A DNA stretch of 64,000 nt from Tessaracoccus timonensis (GTDB taxonomy: Bacteria; Actinomycetota; Actinomycetes; Propionibacteriales; Propionibacteriaceae). The stretch lies in assembly GCF_900343145.1 (NCBI RefSeq), contig NZ_LT996886.1, positions 1,364,001-1,428,000 of the forward strand, read 5' to 3'. The notes beneath the pieces were generated by a model. It worked only from the letters and a program-made list of their open reading frames with translations. It had not been told where the DNA came from and did no database searches. Positions 53,839 to 63,162 of the stretch are shown here, piece after piece (position 1 is the first letter of the stretch; each line of letters opens with the position of its first letter). Both the position numbers and the translations under genes were made by a program.

Positions 53839-56388
53839 TTACTCCCCGCTCGGCTCAGGCACGAGCAGCGCGACGGGGTAGGCGCCGAGGACGTCGGCGA
53901 CGGGCGTCTGCCCGCCCGAGACCACCTGGTCGGTGAACAAGTTGCGGAACTCACCGTCGGGCAGGAAGAGCGTGTGGTCGCCCCAGCCCTCGCGCTCAGC
54001 GAGCTTCGCGGCCAGCCGCGTGACGACCGTGATGGCCGCCACCTCGTCGCCCGTGCCGCGCGAGAACGCAACCGCGTGTCCCGTTGTGGAGGCGATGGGG
54101 TGATACTGCGCGCTCGGCCCGCGGTACGCGTCGGCGTGTTCACGACGGTGGCGCAGCGCCCGGCTGGTGACGAACAGCTTCTCTGTGTCGAGATCTGTAG
54201 GCGGGTTCTCCTGCAGCGACGCGAGGATGCCGGCGCGTCGGTAGAAGTCCACTTCGCGGCGGTTGTCGGGGTCGACGAGTGAGAGGTCGACGACCTCGCA
54301 GCCCTGGTACACGTCGGGCACGCCCGGCATGGTGAGCTGGAGGAGCTTCTGGCCAAGGATGTTGGCACGCACGGACTCGGCCGTGACCTCCGTGAACGCA
54401 TCGAGCGCCGCCGCGACGGCGTCGCTGCCGAGCGCGAACGCGGCGAGCTCTTGCACCGCGGCCTCGTACTGCTCGTCGGGCTCAGTCCACCCGGTGTAGC
54501 GCTTGGCCTCGCGCATGGCCTTGGTGAGGTACGCGGCGAGCCGCTCCGCAGCGATGGGGTGTTGCCCTGCGGCAGTGCCTGGAAGGCGCCACTCGGCCGC
54601 CAACGTCTGCCACAAGAACAGCTCCGTGGCCCCGTCGACGAGCTCCGAGCGCTCATCTGCAACCGCCGCACGCAGCTCTGACAAGCACGTTTCCCACTCG
54701 CGCGGGAACTCGGTGAGCGCCGCCAGGCGAGCGCGGACATCTTCGGAGCGTTTCGTGTCGTGCGTGGACAAGGTGGTCATGGCGGTCGGCCACAGCCGGG
54801 TTTGCTGCTCGCAGAACTCGTGGAACGCGTCGGGCGGCAGGCCCACCACCGTCGGCTCCGTGCCCACCTCGTTCACGGCGATGAAGCGGTTCCAGCGGTA
54901 GAACGACGTATCTTCCTTCGACTTCGCCATCACCGGCCCGCACGTCTGCGCGAATCGCACCATGAACTCCGCGCGCAGCACACCCACCTCGTCGAGTTCC
55001 TCGGGGAACTCAGTGGTGACCTCGTCGGCATCCACGACGGGCAGGGTTTCGGCACCGCACCCCTCGTCGCCGGTGCCAGGCTCACCCATGGCGAGCGCGA
55101 GGACGAGGTCGAGGGTGTCTTGTTCGTCGTCGGTGAGGTTGGGTCGGGCGCGGTCGGCGGCGTCGACGAGCACCTGCCGCTCCGCTTCGCTCGCCGGCAG
55201 ACCGGGCTCGACGTACGCGCGGTAGCGATCCATACCGATGAGCAGCTCGGTGATGGCATGCATGATCTGGCGACGGGTGTGGTCGCGCAGCCGGATGTCG
55301 GCGTCGCAGATGGCGACGACGATGGACGTGAGGCGGTTCACCTCGGTGAACAGCATGGTTTCGACGACCTCGTGCTTCGCCTCAATGAGCGCGGCGTGGA
55401 AGCCCTGGGCCGATTCCGTCGCCCGCTCCCAGATGTCGTTCAACCGGGGCAGTGCGGCGGATTCCTGGAACAGGCCGGTGATGCGCTGCAACGCGTCGTA
55501 GCCCGTGGTGCCGGCGCAATCGAAGGCTTGGGGGAGCACCTCGTCGGCTTCGAGGATTTTCTCCGCGACGATCCACGCGCCATCGGTGACTTCGTGCAGC
55601 CTGGCGACGTAGGCTCGCGGATTGGCGAGACCGTCGATGTGGTCGAGGCGGAAGCCCTGGAACAGCCCCTCGCGGTAGAGCTCAAGCAGCTTCGCATGCG
55701 TCGCGTCGAACACCGCCGGATCTTCTACCCGCACGGCGGCGAGCGTGTCGACGTCGAAGAAGCGCCGGTAGTTGAGCTCTTCAGAGCCGACGCGCCAATG
55801 CGCCAGGCGGTACCACTGATGTTCGAGCAGCTCGGCGATGGGCAGCCCCTCGGTACCAGGGCGCACTGGGAACACGTGGTCGAAGTAGCTCACGACGGGC
55901 TGCTCGCCGAGCCCCGGCACGCTGCGGGTCTCCACCTTGATATTGCCCGACGACAGCTCCTTGCCGATCTTCTCGCCCAGCACCGGCATCAAAATGGCCT
56001 GGTCGCCGGAGAGATCCATGTCGAACCAGCGCGCGTACTGCGAATCGGCACCGCTGCGCATCACGTCCCACAACGCGGTGTTCAGCCACATGGGCGTGGG
56101 CACTGACATGTGATTGGGCACCACGTCGACCACGAGCCCCAGCCCGTGCTCCGACGCAGCCGCAGCCAGCCGGCGGAAACCCTCTTCGCCGCCCAGATCG
56201 TCGGAGACGCGCGAGTGGTCGACGACGTCGTAGCCGTGCATGGAGCCAGGTGCGGCCTGCAAAATAGGCGAGCAGAACACATGCGTGACGCCGAGTGCCT
56301 GCAGATACGGAATGCGGGCGGCGGCGTCGTCGAAGGTGAACGACGGCGTGAGCTGGAGGCGGTACGTGGACGCGGGAGTGTTCAACAC
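53839..56388 (-). CDS. treY: Malto-oligosyltrehalose synthase TreY
   Basis: This 849-residue GH13 enzyme begins, from the GTG at 56388, with MLNTPASTYRLQLTPSFTFD, the family start; an ATG at 56418 is an alternative. Catalytic regions are GFRLDHIDGLANP (nucleophile), GAWIVAEKILEADE (acid/base) and TLSTHDTKRSEDVRAR. It converts the reducing end of maltodextrin to a trehalose linkage, and TreZ then frees trehalose. It is an intracellular osmoprotectant pathway. Confidence 0.95.
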   Translation of the reverse strand: MLNTPASTYRLQLTPSFTFDDAAARIPYLQALGVTHVFCSPILQAAPGSMHGYDVVDHSRVSDDLGGEEGFRRLAAAASEHGLGLVVDVVPNHMSVPTPMWLNTALWDVMRSGADSQYARWFDMDLSGDQAILMPVLGEKIGKELSSGNIKVETRSVPGLGEQPVVSYFDHVFPVRPGTEGLPIAELLEHQWYRLAHWRVGSEELNYRRFFDVDTLAAVRVEDPAVFDATHAKLLELYREGLFQGFRLDHIDGLANPRAYVARLHEVTDGAWIVAEKILEADEVLPQAFDCAGTTGYDALQRITGLFQESAALPRLNDIWERATESAQGFHAALIEAKHEVVETMLFTEVNRLTSIVVAICDADIRLRDHTRRQIMHAITELLIGMDRYRAYVEPGLPASEAERQVLVDAADRARPNLTDDEQDTLDLVLALAMGEPGTGDEGCGAETLPVVDADEVTTEFPEELDEVGVLRAEFMVRFAQTCGPVMAKSKEDTSFYRWNRFIAVNEVGTEPTVVGLPPDAFHEFCEQQTRLWPTAMTTLSTHDTKRSEDVRARLAALTEFPREWETCLSELRAAVADERSELVDGATELFLWQTLAAEWRLPGTAAGQHPIAAERLAAYLTKAMREAKRYTGWTEPDEQYEAAVQELAAFALGSDAVAAALDAFTEVTAESVRANILGQKLLQLTMPGVPDVYQGCEVVDLSLVDPDNRREVDFYRRAGILASLQENPPTDLDTEKLFVTSRALRHRREHADAYRGPSAQYHPIASTTGHAVAFSRGTGDEVAAITVVTRLAAKLAEREGWGDHTLFLPDGEFRNLFTDQVVSGGQTPVADVLGAYPVALLVPEPSGE

Positions 56389-56548
56389 GCTTGCCAGCCT
56401 AGAGCATGCCCCTGACATTTCCGCCCCAAAGTGTACCTGACGAGGCCAGACACATCCCTGCAGCGCCAACCTGGAACACTAGATACGCCAACACCACGCT
56501 ACGTGCCAGCCCCAGCGCGAGAACCTAACCCACGAAAGGACGCACCCG

Positions 56549-58189
56549 ATGCCCAGCTCTGCACCGACGGTCGTGCTCGTCGACGCGCTCACCAAAGTCA
56601 CGCCGCGCTGGGAGCCGTCGGATCCCCCGGCATCCCTCAGCGGCTGGCAAGACGAGACGGTGTCATTTCAGATCGCCTGGCGTCCCGTCGACACCGACCG
56701 GCTCTCCGCCCCGCATGCGCTGCGCGTCGCCGTCGAGAGTGATGGGCCCGTGGCAGTATCCGTGGTCGACCTCGTACCCGTGCAGGTGCCGTGCTGGGAG
56801 CAGCACGACGACGGGTACATCCTCGACCAGCCAGGCATGCTGCCCGACGTGCTACGCCCCACCGGTACTGCGGAGGTCACCGTGCGGCCCACGCACATCG
56901 GATGGCATGCGCTGTGGGTGGACGTCACGCTGCCGGCCAGCGAGGTGCGCGTGAACGTCACCACCGACGACGCCGTCCTCCTCGACACCACCCTCCCCGT
57001 GGCCACCGTCGCCCAGCCGCTCCCGGAGCACGGCGTGGAATACACCCAGTGGTTCCACGCCGACTGCCTCGCCACCCACTACGACGTCGAACCGTGGAGC
57101 GAAGCGCACTGGGGCATCGTCGAACAGCAACTGCGCGCCGCTCGCGAAATGTGCGTCACCTCTGTGCTTACGCCGGTGTGGACCCCACCCCTCGACACCG
57201 CCGTCGGCACCTATCGACGCTCGACGCAGCTGCTCGACATCACGCTCGACGGCGACGAATACTCGTTCGGCACCGACAAGCTCGACCGCTGGATGAACCT
57301 CCTCGCCACCGTCGGAATGCGCGAGGTGGAGGTGCCGCACCTCTTCACACAGTGGGGTGCGAAGGCCACCCCGCGCTTCACCATCACCGTCGACGGCCAC
57401 CCGCAGGAGCGCTTCGGCTGGGACGTGCCCGCCACCGACCCCTCCTACCAGCACTTCCTCGCCGCGCTCGTGCCGTTCCTCAAACACTACTTCGACGAAC
57501 GCGTCGGGCTCCGCCACACCCTCTTTCACATCTCCGACGAGCCCAGCAGCGAACACCTCGACTCCTACCGGGAGGCGCTCAGCGTCGCCAAGCCCCTGCT
57601 CGACGGTGCACGCGTGGTCGACGCGCTCTCGCACCCCGATTTCGTGGAGCTCGTGGCGGAACCCGTCGTCGCGACGGATGCCGTGCCAGCGTTTCGGGAG
57701 GCAGGCATCGAGCCCCGGTGGGTGTACTACTGCGTGGGTCAGTCGTGGGACGTGTCGAACCGGTTCATCGCGCAGACGGCCATGCGCACGCGTGCGCTCG
57801 GTTGGCAGCTGTACAAGTCGCAGGCGCAGGGGTTCCTCCACTGGGCACTCAACTTCTATTCCCGGCAGCTCTCCCTCGGTGCCATCGACCCGTTCCGCGA
57901 AACCAGCGCCGGCGGCGGATTCCTGAGCGGCGATGCCTTCATCGTCTATCCCGGTCCCGACGGGCAAGCCTGGCCGTCGCTGCGTCACCGACTCATGCGC
58001 GACGCGTTCGACGACCTCGCCGCCGCCCGCGGCGCAGAAGCGGTGTTGGGTAGAGACGCGGTGCTGGCGATCATCGACCCGGACGGCGACCTCGACTACG
58101 CATCCGGGTGGGCCTCAGGCGCGGAGTGGCTCCGTCGACGACACACCCTCGACGAAGCGGTGCGCGACGTAGGACGTCGCCAAGGCTGA
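56549..58189 (+). CDS. DUF4091-domain protein (glycoside hydrolase-like)
   Basis: This 546-residue protein (MPSSAPTVVLVDALTKVTPR) has GAAAGGA 10 bases before the ATG. An N-terminal beta-sandwich-like half (residues about 1-170) precedes a TIM-barrel-like half with HTLFHISDEPSSEHLDSYRE, ALGWQLYKSQAQGFLHWALN and FYSRQLSLGAIDPF, which matches DUF4091, related to GH123. The adjacent acidic pair in ISDEPS resembles the catalytic Asp-Glu of GH123. No signal peptide is evident. The substrate is unknown. Confidence 0.82.
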   Translation: MPSSAPTVVLVDALTKVTPRWEPSDPPASLSGWQDETVSFQIAWRPVDTDRLSAPHALRVAVESDGPVAVSVVDLVPVQVPCWEQHDDGYILDQPGMLPDVLRPTGTAEVTVRPTHIGWHALWVDVTLPASEVRVNVTTDDAVLLDTTLPVATVAQPLPEHGVEYTQWFHADCLATHYDVEPWSEAHWGIVEQQLRAAREMCVTSVLTPVWTPPLDTAVGTYRRSTQLLDITLDGDEYSFGTDKLDRWMNLLATVGMREVEVPHLFTQWGAKATPRFTITVDGHPQERFGWDVPATDPSYQHFLAALVPFLKHYFDERVGLRHTLFHISDEPSSEHLDSYREALSVAKPLLDGARVVDALSHPDFVELVAEPVVATDAVPAFREAGIEPRWVYYCVGQSWDVSNRFIAQTAMRTRALGWQLYKSQAQGFLHWALNFYSRQLSLGAIDPFRETSAGGGFLSGDAFIVYPGPDGQAWPSLRHRLMRDAFDDLAAARGAEAVLGRDAVLAIIDPDGDLDYASGWASGAEWLRRRHTLDEAVRDVGRRQG

Positions 58190-58271
58190 TCGTTCTGGGG
58201 TGCCGCACCCTGGAGTTCTGCTAGGGGAAACCATCCTCGAGTCTGAGAATCGCCGTTGACGGGTGTAGGTG

Positions 58272-58502
58272 ATGGTAACTACAGTTACCAGTGCGGAGAT
58301 CGTGGAGACTGCTCGGAAGCATGGCGTGGCCGATGCTGACATGCTCCATGCGGTGGCGCAGGTGATGTTTGTGCACTTCTTCGATGACTACAGAATGATC
58401 GTCGGCCCGGGCCGGAACGGACTGCTTTTGGAGGTTGCAGTCAATTCCAGAGGGCAGATTTTCCACGCGATGAGAGCTCGGCAAAAGTTTTTGAGGAGGT
58501 GA
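58272..58502 (+). CDS. Small toxin-like protein of a putative toxin-antitoxin pair
   Basis: This protein of about 76 residues (MVTTVTSAEIVETARKHGVA) has the core HAVAQVMFVHFFDDYRMIVG followed by NGLLLEVAVNSRG and HAMRARQKFLRR. This matches small actinobacterial proteins of BrnT/RelE-like toxin shape (alpha helix, beta hairpin, basic HAMxAR end), often paired with an HTH gene. The palindrome GTAACT-AC-AGTTAC (58275-58288) overlaps its first codons. Function is inferred from pairing only. Confidence 0.6.
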   Translation: MVTTVTSAEIVETARKHGVADADMLHAVAQVMFVHFFDDYRMIVGPGRNGLLLEVAVNSRGQIFHAMRARQKFLRR

Positions 58503-58508
58503 CTTGTG

Positions 58509-58748
58509 ATGCGAACGGACGAAGAGATCCTTGCAGAAATAGAGAGTGATGAAGGGCCTGAGCCTACGGCTACCGTCAGTGGTGAACTGGCGCAGGTGGC
58601 GGTTGCGATGATGCAGGTCGCGGCAGCGGAACAGGCGCTGGATGCCGCCGTGGCGTCAGCTCGAGAGGCTGGCAACAGTTGGCAGGCTATCGGCGAGGTG
58701 CTTGGCATGACTCGTCAAGGCGCACTGAAACGCTTCAGGGCGGCGTGA
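58509..58748 (+). CDS. Small HTH protein, putative antitoxin
   Basis: This 79-residue protein starts MRTDEEILAEIESDEGPEPT after a strong GAGGAGGTGA (58492-58501). The C-terminus has a sigma-like helix-turn-helix: NSWQAIGEVLGMTRQGALKR. A helical middle (MMQVAAAEQALDAAVASARE) could bind the partner toxin. It follows the toxin-like gene by 6 bases and probably autoregulates the pair through the palindrome at 58275. Confidence 0.62.
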   Translation: MRTDEEILAEIESDEGPEPTATVSGELAQVAVAMMQVAAAEQALDAAVASAREAGNSWQAIGEVLGMTRQGALKRFRAA

Positions 58749-58783
58749 GCCGGGCGCTGACTGGCGCTTCGCCGTCAAGAGAG

Positions 58784-58859
58784 TGGAGCCCCCTGTGGGA
58801 ATCGAACCCACGACCCCCTGTTTACAAGACAGGTGCTCTAGCCGCTGAGCTAAGGAGGC
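58784..58859 (-). tRNA. trnT: tRNA-Thr (anticodon TGT)
   Basis: The 76-nt sequence on the minus strand folds as a standard cloverleaf. The acceptor stem is GCCTCCT with AGGGGGC, the D-arm GCTC...GAGC, the anticodon stem CCTGT-CTTGTAA-ACAGG with anticodon TGT, and the T-arm GTGGG-TTCGATT-CCCAC. The discriminator T and CCA are encoded. It reads ACA (threonine). Confidence 0.95.
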
Positions 58860-58953
58860 GTGCCGCCTATTGTGCCCCAACTGGCAGCGCGAGTGCATGT
58901 TTGGCGTCTGGTTAGGGGTTACGTCGTCGAATGTGCTCAGTCGTGGGGGTCGG

Positions 58954-60135
58954 TCAACAGCCGGCGGCGGAGACGAAGAGCTGCCCCGCCCCGCATACGC
59001 GCAGGCTCTCGTTGGCGGGCACGAAGACAGCCTGGCCCTTCCCCAGCGTGACCTCGTCGCGTCCGATCAGGGTGCACTCCCCGTCGGTGACGAGCGCGAT
59101 GCGCGCTGTGTCGTCGCGCGGCATATCCACGCCCCGATCAGTCATCGGGGTGAGCTGCCACACCTCGAATTCAGGGAAGTTCGTGGGGTAGCGGTACACC
59201 CCGTCAGCGCCCTCAGGGTGTCGTACCTGGGGAACCATCGACGAGAAGTTCGCCATGCCGAGCAGCCCGTCGACGTCGATGTGCTTGTGTGTGAGCCCGC
59301 CGCGAATGACGTTGTCCGACGAGGCCATGACCTCAATTCCGGTGCCGTGGAGGTAAGCGTGCAGGACGCCTGGCTGGAGTGAGATGGATTCCCCAGGCTG
59401 GAGCGTGAAGCGGTTCATAAGCAGCGCAGCCAGAATGCCGGGGTCGCCGGGGAAATATTCATCGATCTCGACGGCGGTGCGGGCAAACTCGCCCAACGCG
59501 CCGCCTGCGTCGAGATGTTCGACGGCGCGTGCCAGCACGAGGTCGACCAACGGCCTCCGGCGGCGGATGGTGAGCACGTCGAGGAATACTTCCTGCAAAG
59601 CGAGCGACTCCGTGCGTTCCCGCAGCGGGCCGATCACCGAGGCCAGCTCATTGGTAACACCAAGACCTTCGAAGAGCTCGGCAGTCTCCTGCGGGTCGCG
59701 GAATCCAAGCAGGCCCTCGAACGGGGTGAGCGCGATGATGGTCTCTGGTTTCGGCCAATCGTCCTTGTATGACCGTTCGGGGTGCGACAGGGGCAAACCA
59801 ATCAGGGATTCCTTGGCGTAACCCTCGACGGCTTGCTCTCGGTTGGGGTGCACCTGGATGCTGAGCGGGCTGGCCGCTGACAGCAGTTTCATGAGGAAGG
59901 GGAGTCGGGCGCCGTAGGCGTCGAGTGATGTGGCGCCCACTTCGTCGGGATGCTGTTCGAGGTATGCGGCGAGCGTCAGCCCTGGTTCGTCGTCGAACAT
60001 GGAAGGCCCGGCATGGTGCGAGCCCAGCCAGTACTCGGCCCAAGGTTGCCCGTCGGGCTCGATCCCGAGAATCCTCGGAATCTCCGTACGATCACCCCAG
60101 TCGAAGTGCTGCACGGTGCCGGTCAAGCCACGCAT
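58954..60135 (-). CDS. manA: Mannose-6-phosphate isomerase, class I
   Basis: This protein of about 393 residues (MRGLTGTVQHFDWGDRTEIP) has the type I phosphomannose isomerase motifs: WAEYWLGSHHAGPS, LLSAASPLSIQVHPNREQA with zinc ligands (QVH), and ESISLQPGVLHAYLHGTGIE with VMASSDNVIRGGLT. It converts mannose 6-phosphate and fructose 6-phosphate, feeding GDP-mannose for cell-envelope mannosylation. It ends with a cupin-like tail (FVPANESLRVCGAGQLFV). A start 11 codons earlier is less likely. Confidence 0.96.
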   Translation of the reverse strand: MRGLTGTVQHFDWGDRTEIPRILGIEPDGQPWAEYWLGSHHAGPSMFDDEPGLTLAAYLEQHPDEVGATSLDAYGARLPFLMKLLSAASPLSIQVHPNREQAVEGYAKESLIGLPLSHPERSYKDDWPKPETIIALTPFEGLLGFRDPQETAELFEGLGVTNELASVIGPLRERTESLALQEVFLDVLTIRRRRPLVDLVLARAVEHLDAGGALGEFARTAVEIDEYFPGDPGILAALLMNRFTLQPGESISLQPGVLHAYLHGTGIEVMASSDNVIRGGLTHKHIDVDGLLGMANFSSMVPQVRHPEGADGVYRYPTNFPEFEVWQLTPMTDRGVDMPRDDTARIALVTDGECTLIGRDEVTLGKGQAVFVPANESLRVCGAGQLFVSAAGC

Positions 60136-60255
60136 GATCTCGGTCTCCCTCTCAATTGGTCGCCCCAATCGTAGTCAATAACGCCGCCGTCGACGCCACA
60201 TTGCTTGAGGAGAAGGGAATGACATGCATGTGATTCTTCCATTACGATGGGGTGC

Positions 60256-60525
60256 ATGTCCGAAGCACTCTCGTTTACGACGGCCGATCTGGCCGAGCGT
60301 GATGCCGCTCTCCTCGACTTCGAGGACAGCTGGTACACGTCGTCGGTGCCCAAGGGCCAGGCGATTATGGAGCACTTTGGTTGCTCGTCGGCGCGGTACT
60401 ACCAGCAGCTCAACGCGTTGCTCGACCGCCCTGAAGCGCTCGCCTACAAGCCCCTGCTCGTGAAGCGGCTGCGGCGCATGCGTTCCCAGCGGCAGGCAGA
60501 CCGCTCGGCCCGTCGCCTGCGCTGA
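60256..60525 (+). CDS. DUF3263-domain protein
   Basis: This 89-residue protein (MSEALSFTTADLAERDAALL) matches DUF3263, a small actinobacterial family with an HTH-like core: FEDSWYTSSVPKGQAIMEHF followed by GCSSARYYQQLNALLDRPEA. The tail is strongly basic (KRLRRMRSQRQADRSARRLR), suggesting nucleic-acid binding. It is divergent from manA. Its function is not established. Confidence 0.88.
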   Translation: MSEALSFTTADLAERDAALLDFEDSWYTSSVPKGQAIMEHFGCSSARYYQQLNALLDRPEALAYKPLLVKRLRRMRSQRQADRSARRLR

Positions 60526-60534
60526 GCCCCACGG

Positions 60535-60933
60535 TTACCGATAGCCGCCGGCCTCGAGCCCAGCTTGCACCTCGAAGAAATTCGCCTGCGCCCGATGCCC
60601 TGTTCGTCGCAAGCTCCACAACGTCGCGACGAGGTAGCAGGGCAGAAACGGCAACCCCATGCAATAGGCGTACTGCCACGCATGCGCATCCTCGTGCTCG
60701 ACGAGCAGCGGAATGCGCTTTGACGCCTCCTCGAGCGTCCTATCCGGCACCAGCACCACACTGCCGACCGTCATCGCCGAGGCCCGCACCAGCGGGAGAC
60801 GCACACCGTCGACGATGACAAGCTGCCGGTGCCGACGAAATCGCCCGCGCCCTATGACACCCGCCACGAGGCCCAGCACAGTGGACCCGTTGCACAGGTT
60901 TGCGATGTTGCGCACCATACGTGAATTGATCAC
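60535..60933 (-). CDS. Hypothetical protein with HEDAH motif
   Basis: This 132-residue protein (MINSRMVRNIANLCNGSTVL) has a central beta-rich segment (RLPLVRASAMTVGSVVLVPD) followed by LLVEHEDAHAWQYAYCMGLP. HEDAH resembles an HExxH metallopeptidase helix with the spacing kept (H-E-x-x-H), and a short hydrophobic segment (FLPCYLVATLWSL) follows. This layout occurs in small actinobacterial proteins of unknown function. Zinc binding is possible but unproven. Confidence 0.7.
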   Translation of the reverse strand: MINSRMVRNIANLCNGSTVLGLVAGVIGRGRFRRHRQLVIVDGVRLPLVRASAMTVGSVVLVPDRTLEEASKRIPLLVEHEDAHAWQYAYCMGLPFLPCYLVATLWSLRRTGHRAQANFFEVQAGLEAGGYR

Positions 60934-61001
60934 AGGCTTACTCCTGATCTGAGCCCAGATACCTAGCCGAAAAGAACTCCCTGGCTGGAAGAGTACAGGC
61001 T

Positions 61002-61685
61002 ATGACGAACCCGGAGCTCGCCAAAGATCCAGAAGCATTCCTGGCGCACCTCGATGCACAAATCGACGCACTCATCCGCAAGAGCGCAGAACTGGACGCC
61101 GTCGGCGGCTCAGGCGCCGCGACTGACCCGACGGGCACCGTCACCGTCGAATTCGGCCAAGGTGGCAATCTGCAGACGATTTCCGTCGCACCCGCTTGGG
61201 AGCAGAAGATTCAGCCTGAAGAGCTGGTGCCGGTCATTACCGAAACCCTCATTCTCGCCCGCGACGGAGACGGTGAGCCCGCCAGGATCGTCGAACTCTC
61301 CGACGAGGAAGTGGCGCGGATTAGGCAACGTGAAGAGGCGGAGATCTCCCGCAGCATGCAGTCCGACCGCACGCCGGAGCAGACCGCCGAGCTCGCAGCC
61401 TCGCTGTCGAAAGCCTTCGATGATCTGAACGCGAAGTTCGCGAACCTCCTCGCGCACTCCGACAAAGCGAGGACGCATATCTCCGAGGAGCCGGTGGAGG
61501 TAGAAACTGTCGCTTCGTATTCCGAGAACCAGATGGTGGGCGTCAAAACTGTGAACGGCGTTGCCGTCGGCGTGACGATCCGCCCGTCGTGGGTAGCTGG
61601 CAAGTCAGGCCTTGTCATCACCGAATGTTTCACTGAAGCCATCCAGGGGCTCGCGGACGCTTCCGCAGCTCAGCCACACCAGTAA
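61002..61685 (+). CDS. YbaB/EbfC-domain protein
   Basis: This 227-residue protein (MTNPELAKDPEAFLAHLDAQ) has an N-terminal helix (LDAQIDALIRKSAELDAV) and the YbaB/EbfC pattern GTVTVEFGQGGNLQTISVAP ... LVPVITETLILARDGDGEPA, with a second similar strand set at the C-terminus (VETVASYSENQMVGVKTVNG). EbfC-like proteins occur beside ESX/WXG100 genes in actinobacteria and may be secretion-linked. It is the first gene of a three-gene run. Confidence 0.78.
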   Translation: MTNPELAKDPEAFLAHLDAQIDALIRKSAELDAVGGSGAATDPTGTVTVEFGQGGNLQTISVAPAWEQKIQPEELVPVITETLILARDGDGEPARIVELSDEEVARIRQREEAEISRSMQSDRTPEQTAELAASLSKAFDDLNAKFANLLAHSDKARTHISEEPVEVETVASYSENQMVGVKTVNGVAVGVTIRPSWVAGKSGLVITECFTEAIQGLADASAAQPHQ

Positions 61686-61719
61686 CAGCCAGCGCAACTA
61701 CCACTAGGAGGAATCAGCC

Positions 61720-63147
61720 GTGTCTGAGAACCTGACCGAAGGGCAAGGAGTCGACTGGGCTGCATCGGCCCAACACATCGGCTCGTTGCGGCCCCAACCC
61801 GCTCCTGCAAGCGGTCTTGCCCCCGGCACGGCCGACGATCCGGCGGCCACGGACGGCGCCATCGACGAAGCTGCGGGCGAGGAGTTCGAGCCGACGATGG
61901 ACTACGTCGAGGGCGAGGCCGTCACGGCTGTTCCCGACGATGCCATCGAGATCACCGAAGACGTGACCGTCGACGACGACCTGGTCGCGGTTGCCCCCGA
62001 CGGCACCGTGATCGACACATCCGTGGATGGCAGCCTCATCTCCACCTCTGACGGTGTTGAGATCACCATCGCGGAGGACGGCAGCGTCGAAGTGGATGCC
62101 GATTTCAAGAATGAGCTCGAGGTGCCCGACACGTCCACGCTGGGCGTCGGCGCGTCGCTCACCACGGAATCGGGCACCGCGATTACGCGCAACGAGGACG
62201 GCTCCGTCACCATCGAGCAGGCCAATGGCCAGGTGCTCACCGTGAATGAGGACGGCACCGTTGATGTCGATGTGCCGAGCGACTACGACCAGATGGACCC
62301 CGACGCCGGCATCGGCGACGGGTCCGGGGGCGGCCTCGGCGACGACGGCTCGGGCGAGGGCGAAGACGAAGGCGCCGACGACGGCATGGGCGGCGGTACC
62401 GGTGGTGGTTCGGGTGGCGGTGAGCCTGGTGGCGAGGGCGAAGACGAAGGCGCCGACGACGGCATGGGCGGCGGATCTGGTGGCGGCCTTGGTAGCAGTG
62501 GGTCCGACGGTGGTCTCGGCGGAGGCGGCTCCGACGGCATTGGTAGCCCCGACTTCGGCGGCCCATCCGGAGGCGCGAACATCCCCGAAGGCGCCTCCGA
62601 TGGTATCGGCAGTCCTGATTTCGGTGGCGGGTCCGGTGGTGGCCCATCGGGCGGAGGCAGCATCCCCTCCGGTGATGGCGGTGGCTTCGGTGACGCCGAC
62701 TTCGGCGGTGGCCTCGGCCCCGGTGGCGGTGGCGTGAACGCGCCATCCGGTGGAGCAGGCTCCGACGATCTTGGCGACCCCGACTTTGGTGCCCCCAGCG
62801 GTGGCGCCGACCCAGGCCTGCCCAGCACCGGCGACAACGGCGGCGGCACCGATTACGAGGTCGCTACCGACGATCTCCGCTCCGACGCACGCTCGTTCGA
62901 GGGCATCTCTCCTTCGGCGGAGAACCTGGCCCAGTGCTGGGAAGCGATGAAGGGCCTGGTGCAGCACTGGGGTCTGTGGTTTGGCGCACGCGGCCCGTTC
63001 GAGGAGGCGTGCCAGAAGTTCTCGGACATCTACCGCACGGCCGCAGAAGAGATGAACCGCAATGCCGAAGCGCTCACCAGCACGGCTGACGACTACGACA
63101 AGCAAGAAGAGCAAGGCGCGAAGCTCGCCGATCAGATCGCACGGTAA
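61720..63147 (+). CDS. Acidic, Gly/Asp-rich protein with WXG-type C-terminal helical domain
   Basis: This 475-residue protein starts at a GTG after AGGAGG. There are three zones. Residues about 40-185 hold repeats of the type EDGSVEV / EDGTVDV. Residues about 190-380 are a Gly/Ser/Asp/Pro-rich linker with an exact duplicate block GEGEDEGADDGMGGG. The last about 95 residues are helical (YEVATDDLRSDARSFEGISP ... YRTAAEEMNRNAEALTSTAD), resembling WXG100/ESX-associated domains. It is probably a secreted or surface component of a type VII-like system. Confidence 0.7.
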   Translation: MSENLTEGQGVDWAASAQHIGSLRPQPAPASGLAPGTADDPAATDGAIDEAAGEEFEPTMDYVEGEAVTAVPDDAIEITEDVTVDDDLVAVAPDGTVIDTSVDGSLISTSDGVEITIAEDGSVEVDADFKNELEVPDTSTLGVGASLTTESGTAITRNEDGSVTIEQANGQVLTVNEDGTVDVDVPSDYDQMDPDAGIGDGSGGGLGDDGSGEGEDEGADDGMGGGTGGGSGGGEPGGEGEDEGADDGMGGGSGGGLGSSGSDGGLGGGGSDGIGSPDFGGPSGGANIPEGASDGIGSPDFGGGSGGGPSGGGSIPSGDGGGFGDADFGGGLGPGGGGVNAPSGGAGSDDLGDPDFGAPSGGADPGLPSTGDNGGGTDYEVATDDLRSDARSFEGISPSAENLAQCWEAMKGLVQHWGLWFGARGPFEEACQKFSDIYRTAAEEMNRNAEALTSTADDYDKQEEQGAKLADQIAR

Positions 63148-63162
63148 GGAGAACATACAACC

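Noticed and set aside
62283..62849. Proline-rich 188-residue frame on the minus strand
   Set aside because: It is the complement of the Gly-rich repeat zone of the plus-strand gene; such frames arise from GC-rich repeats.
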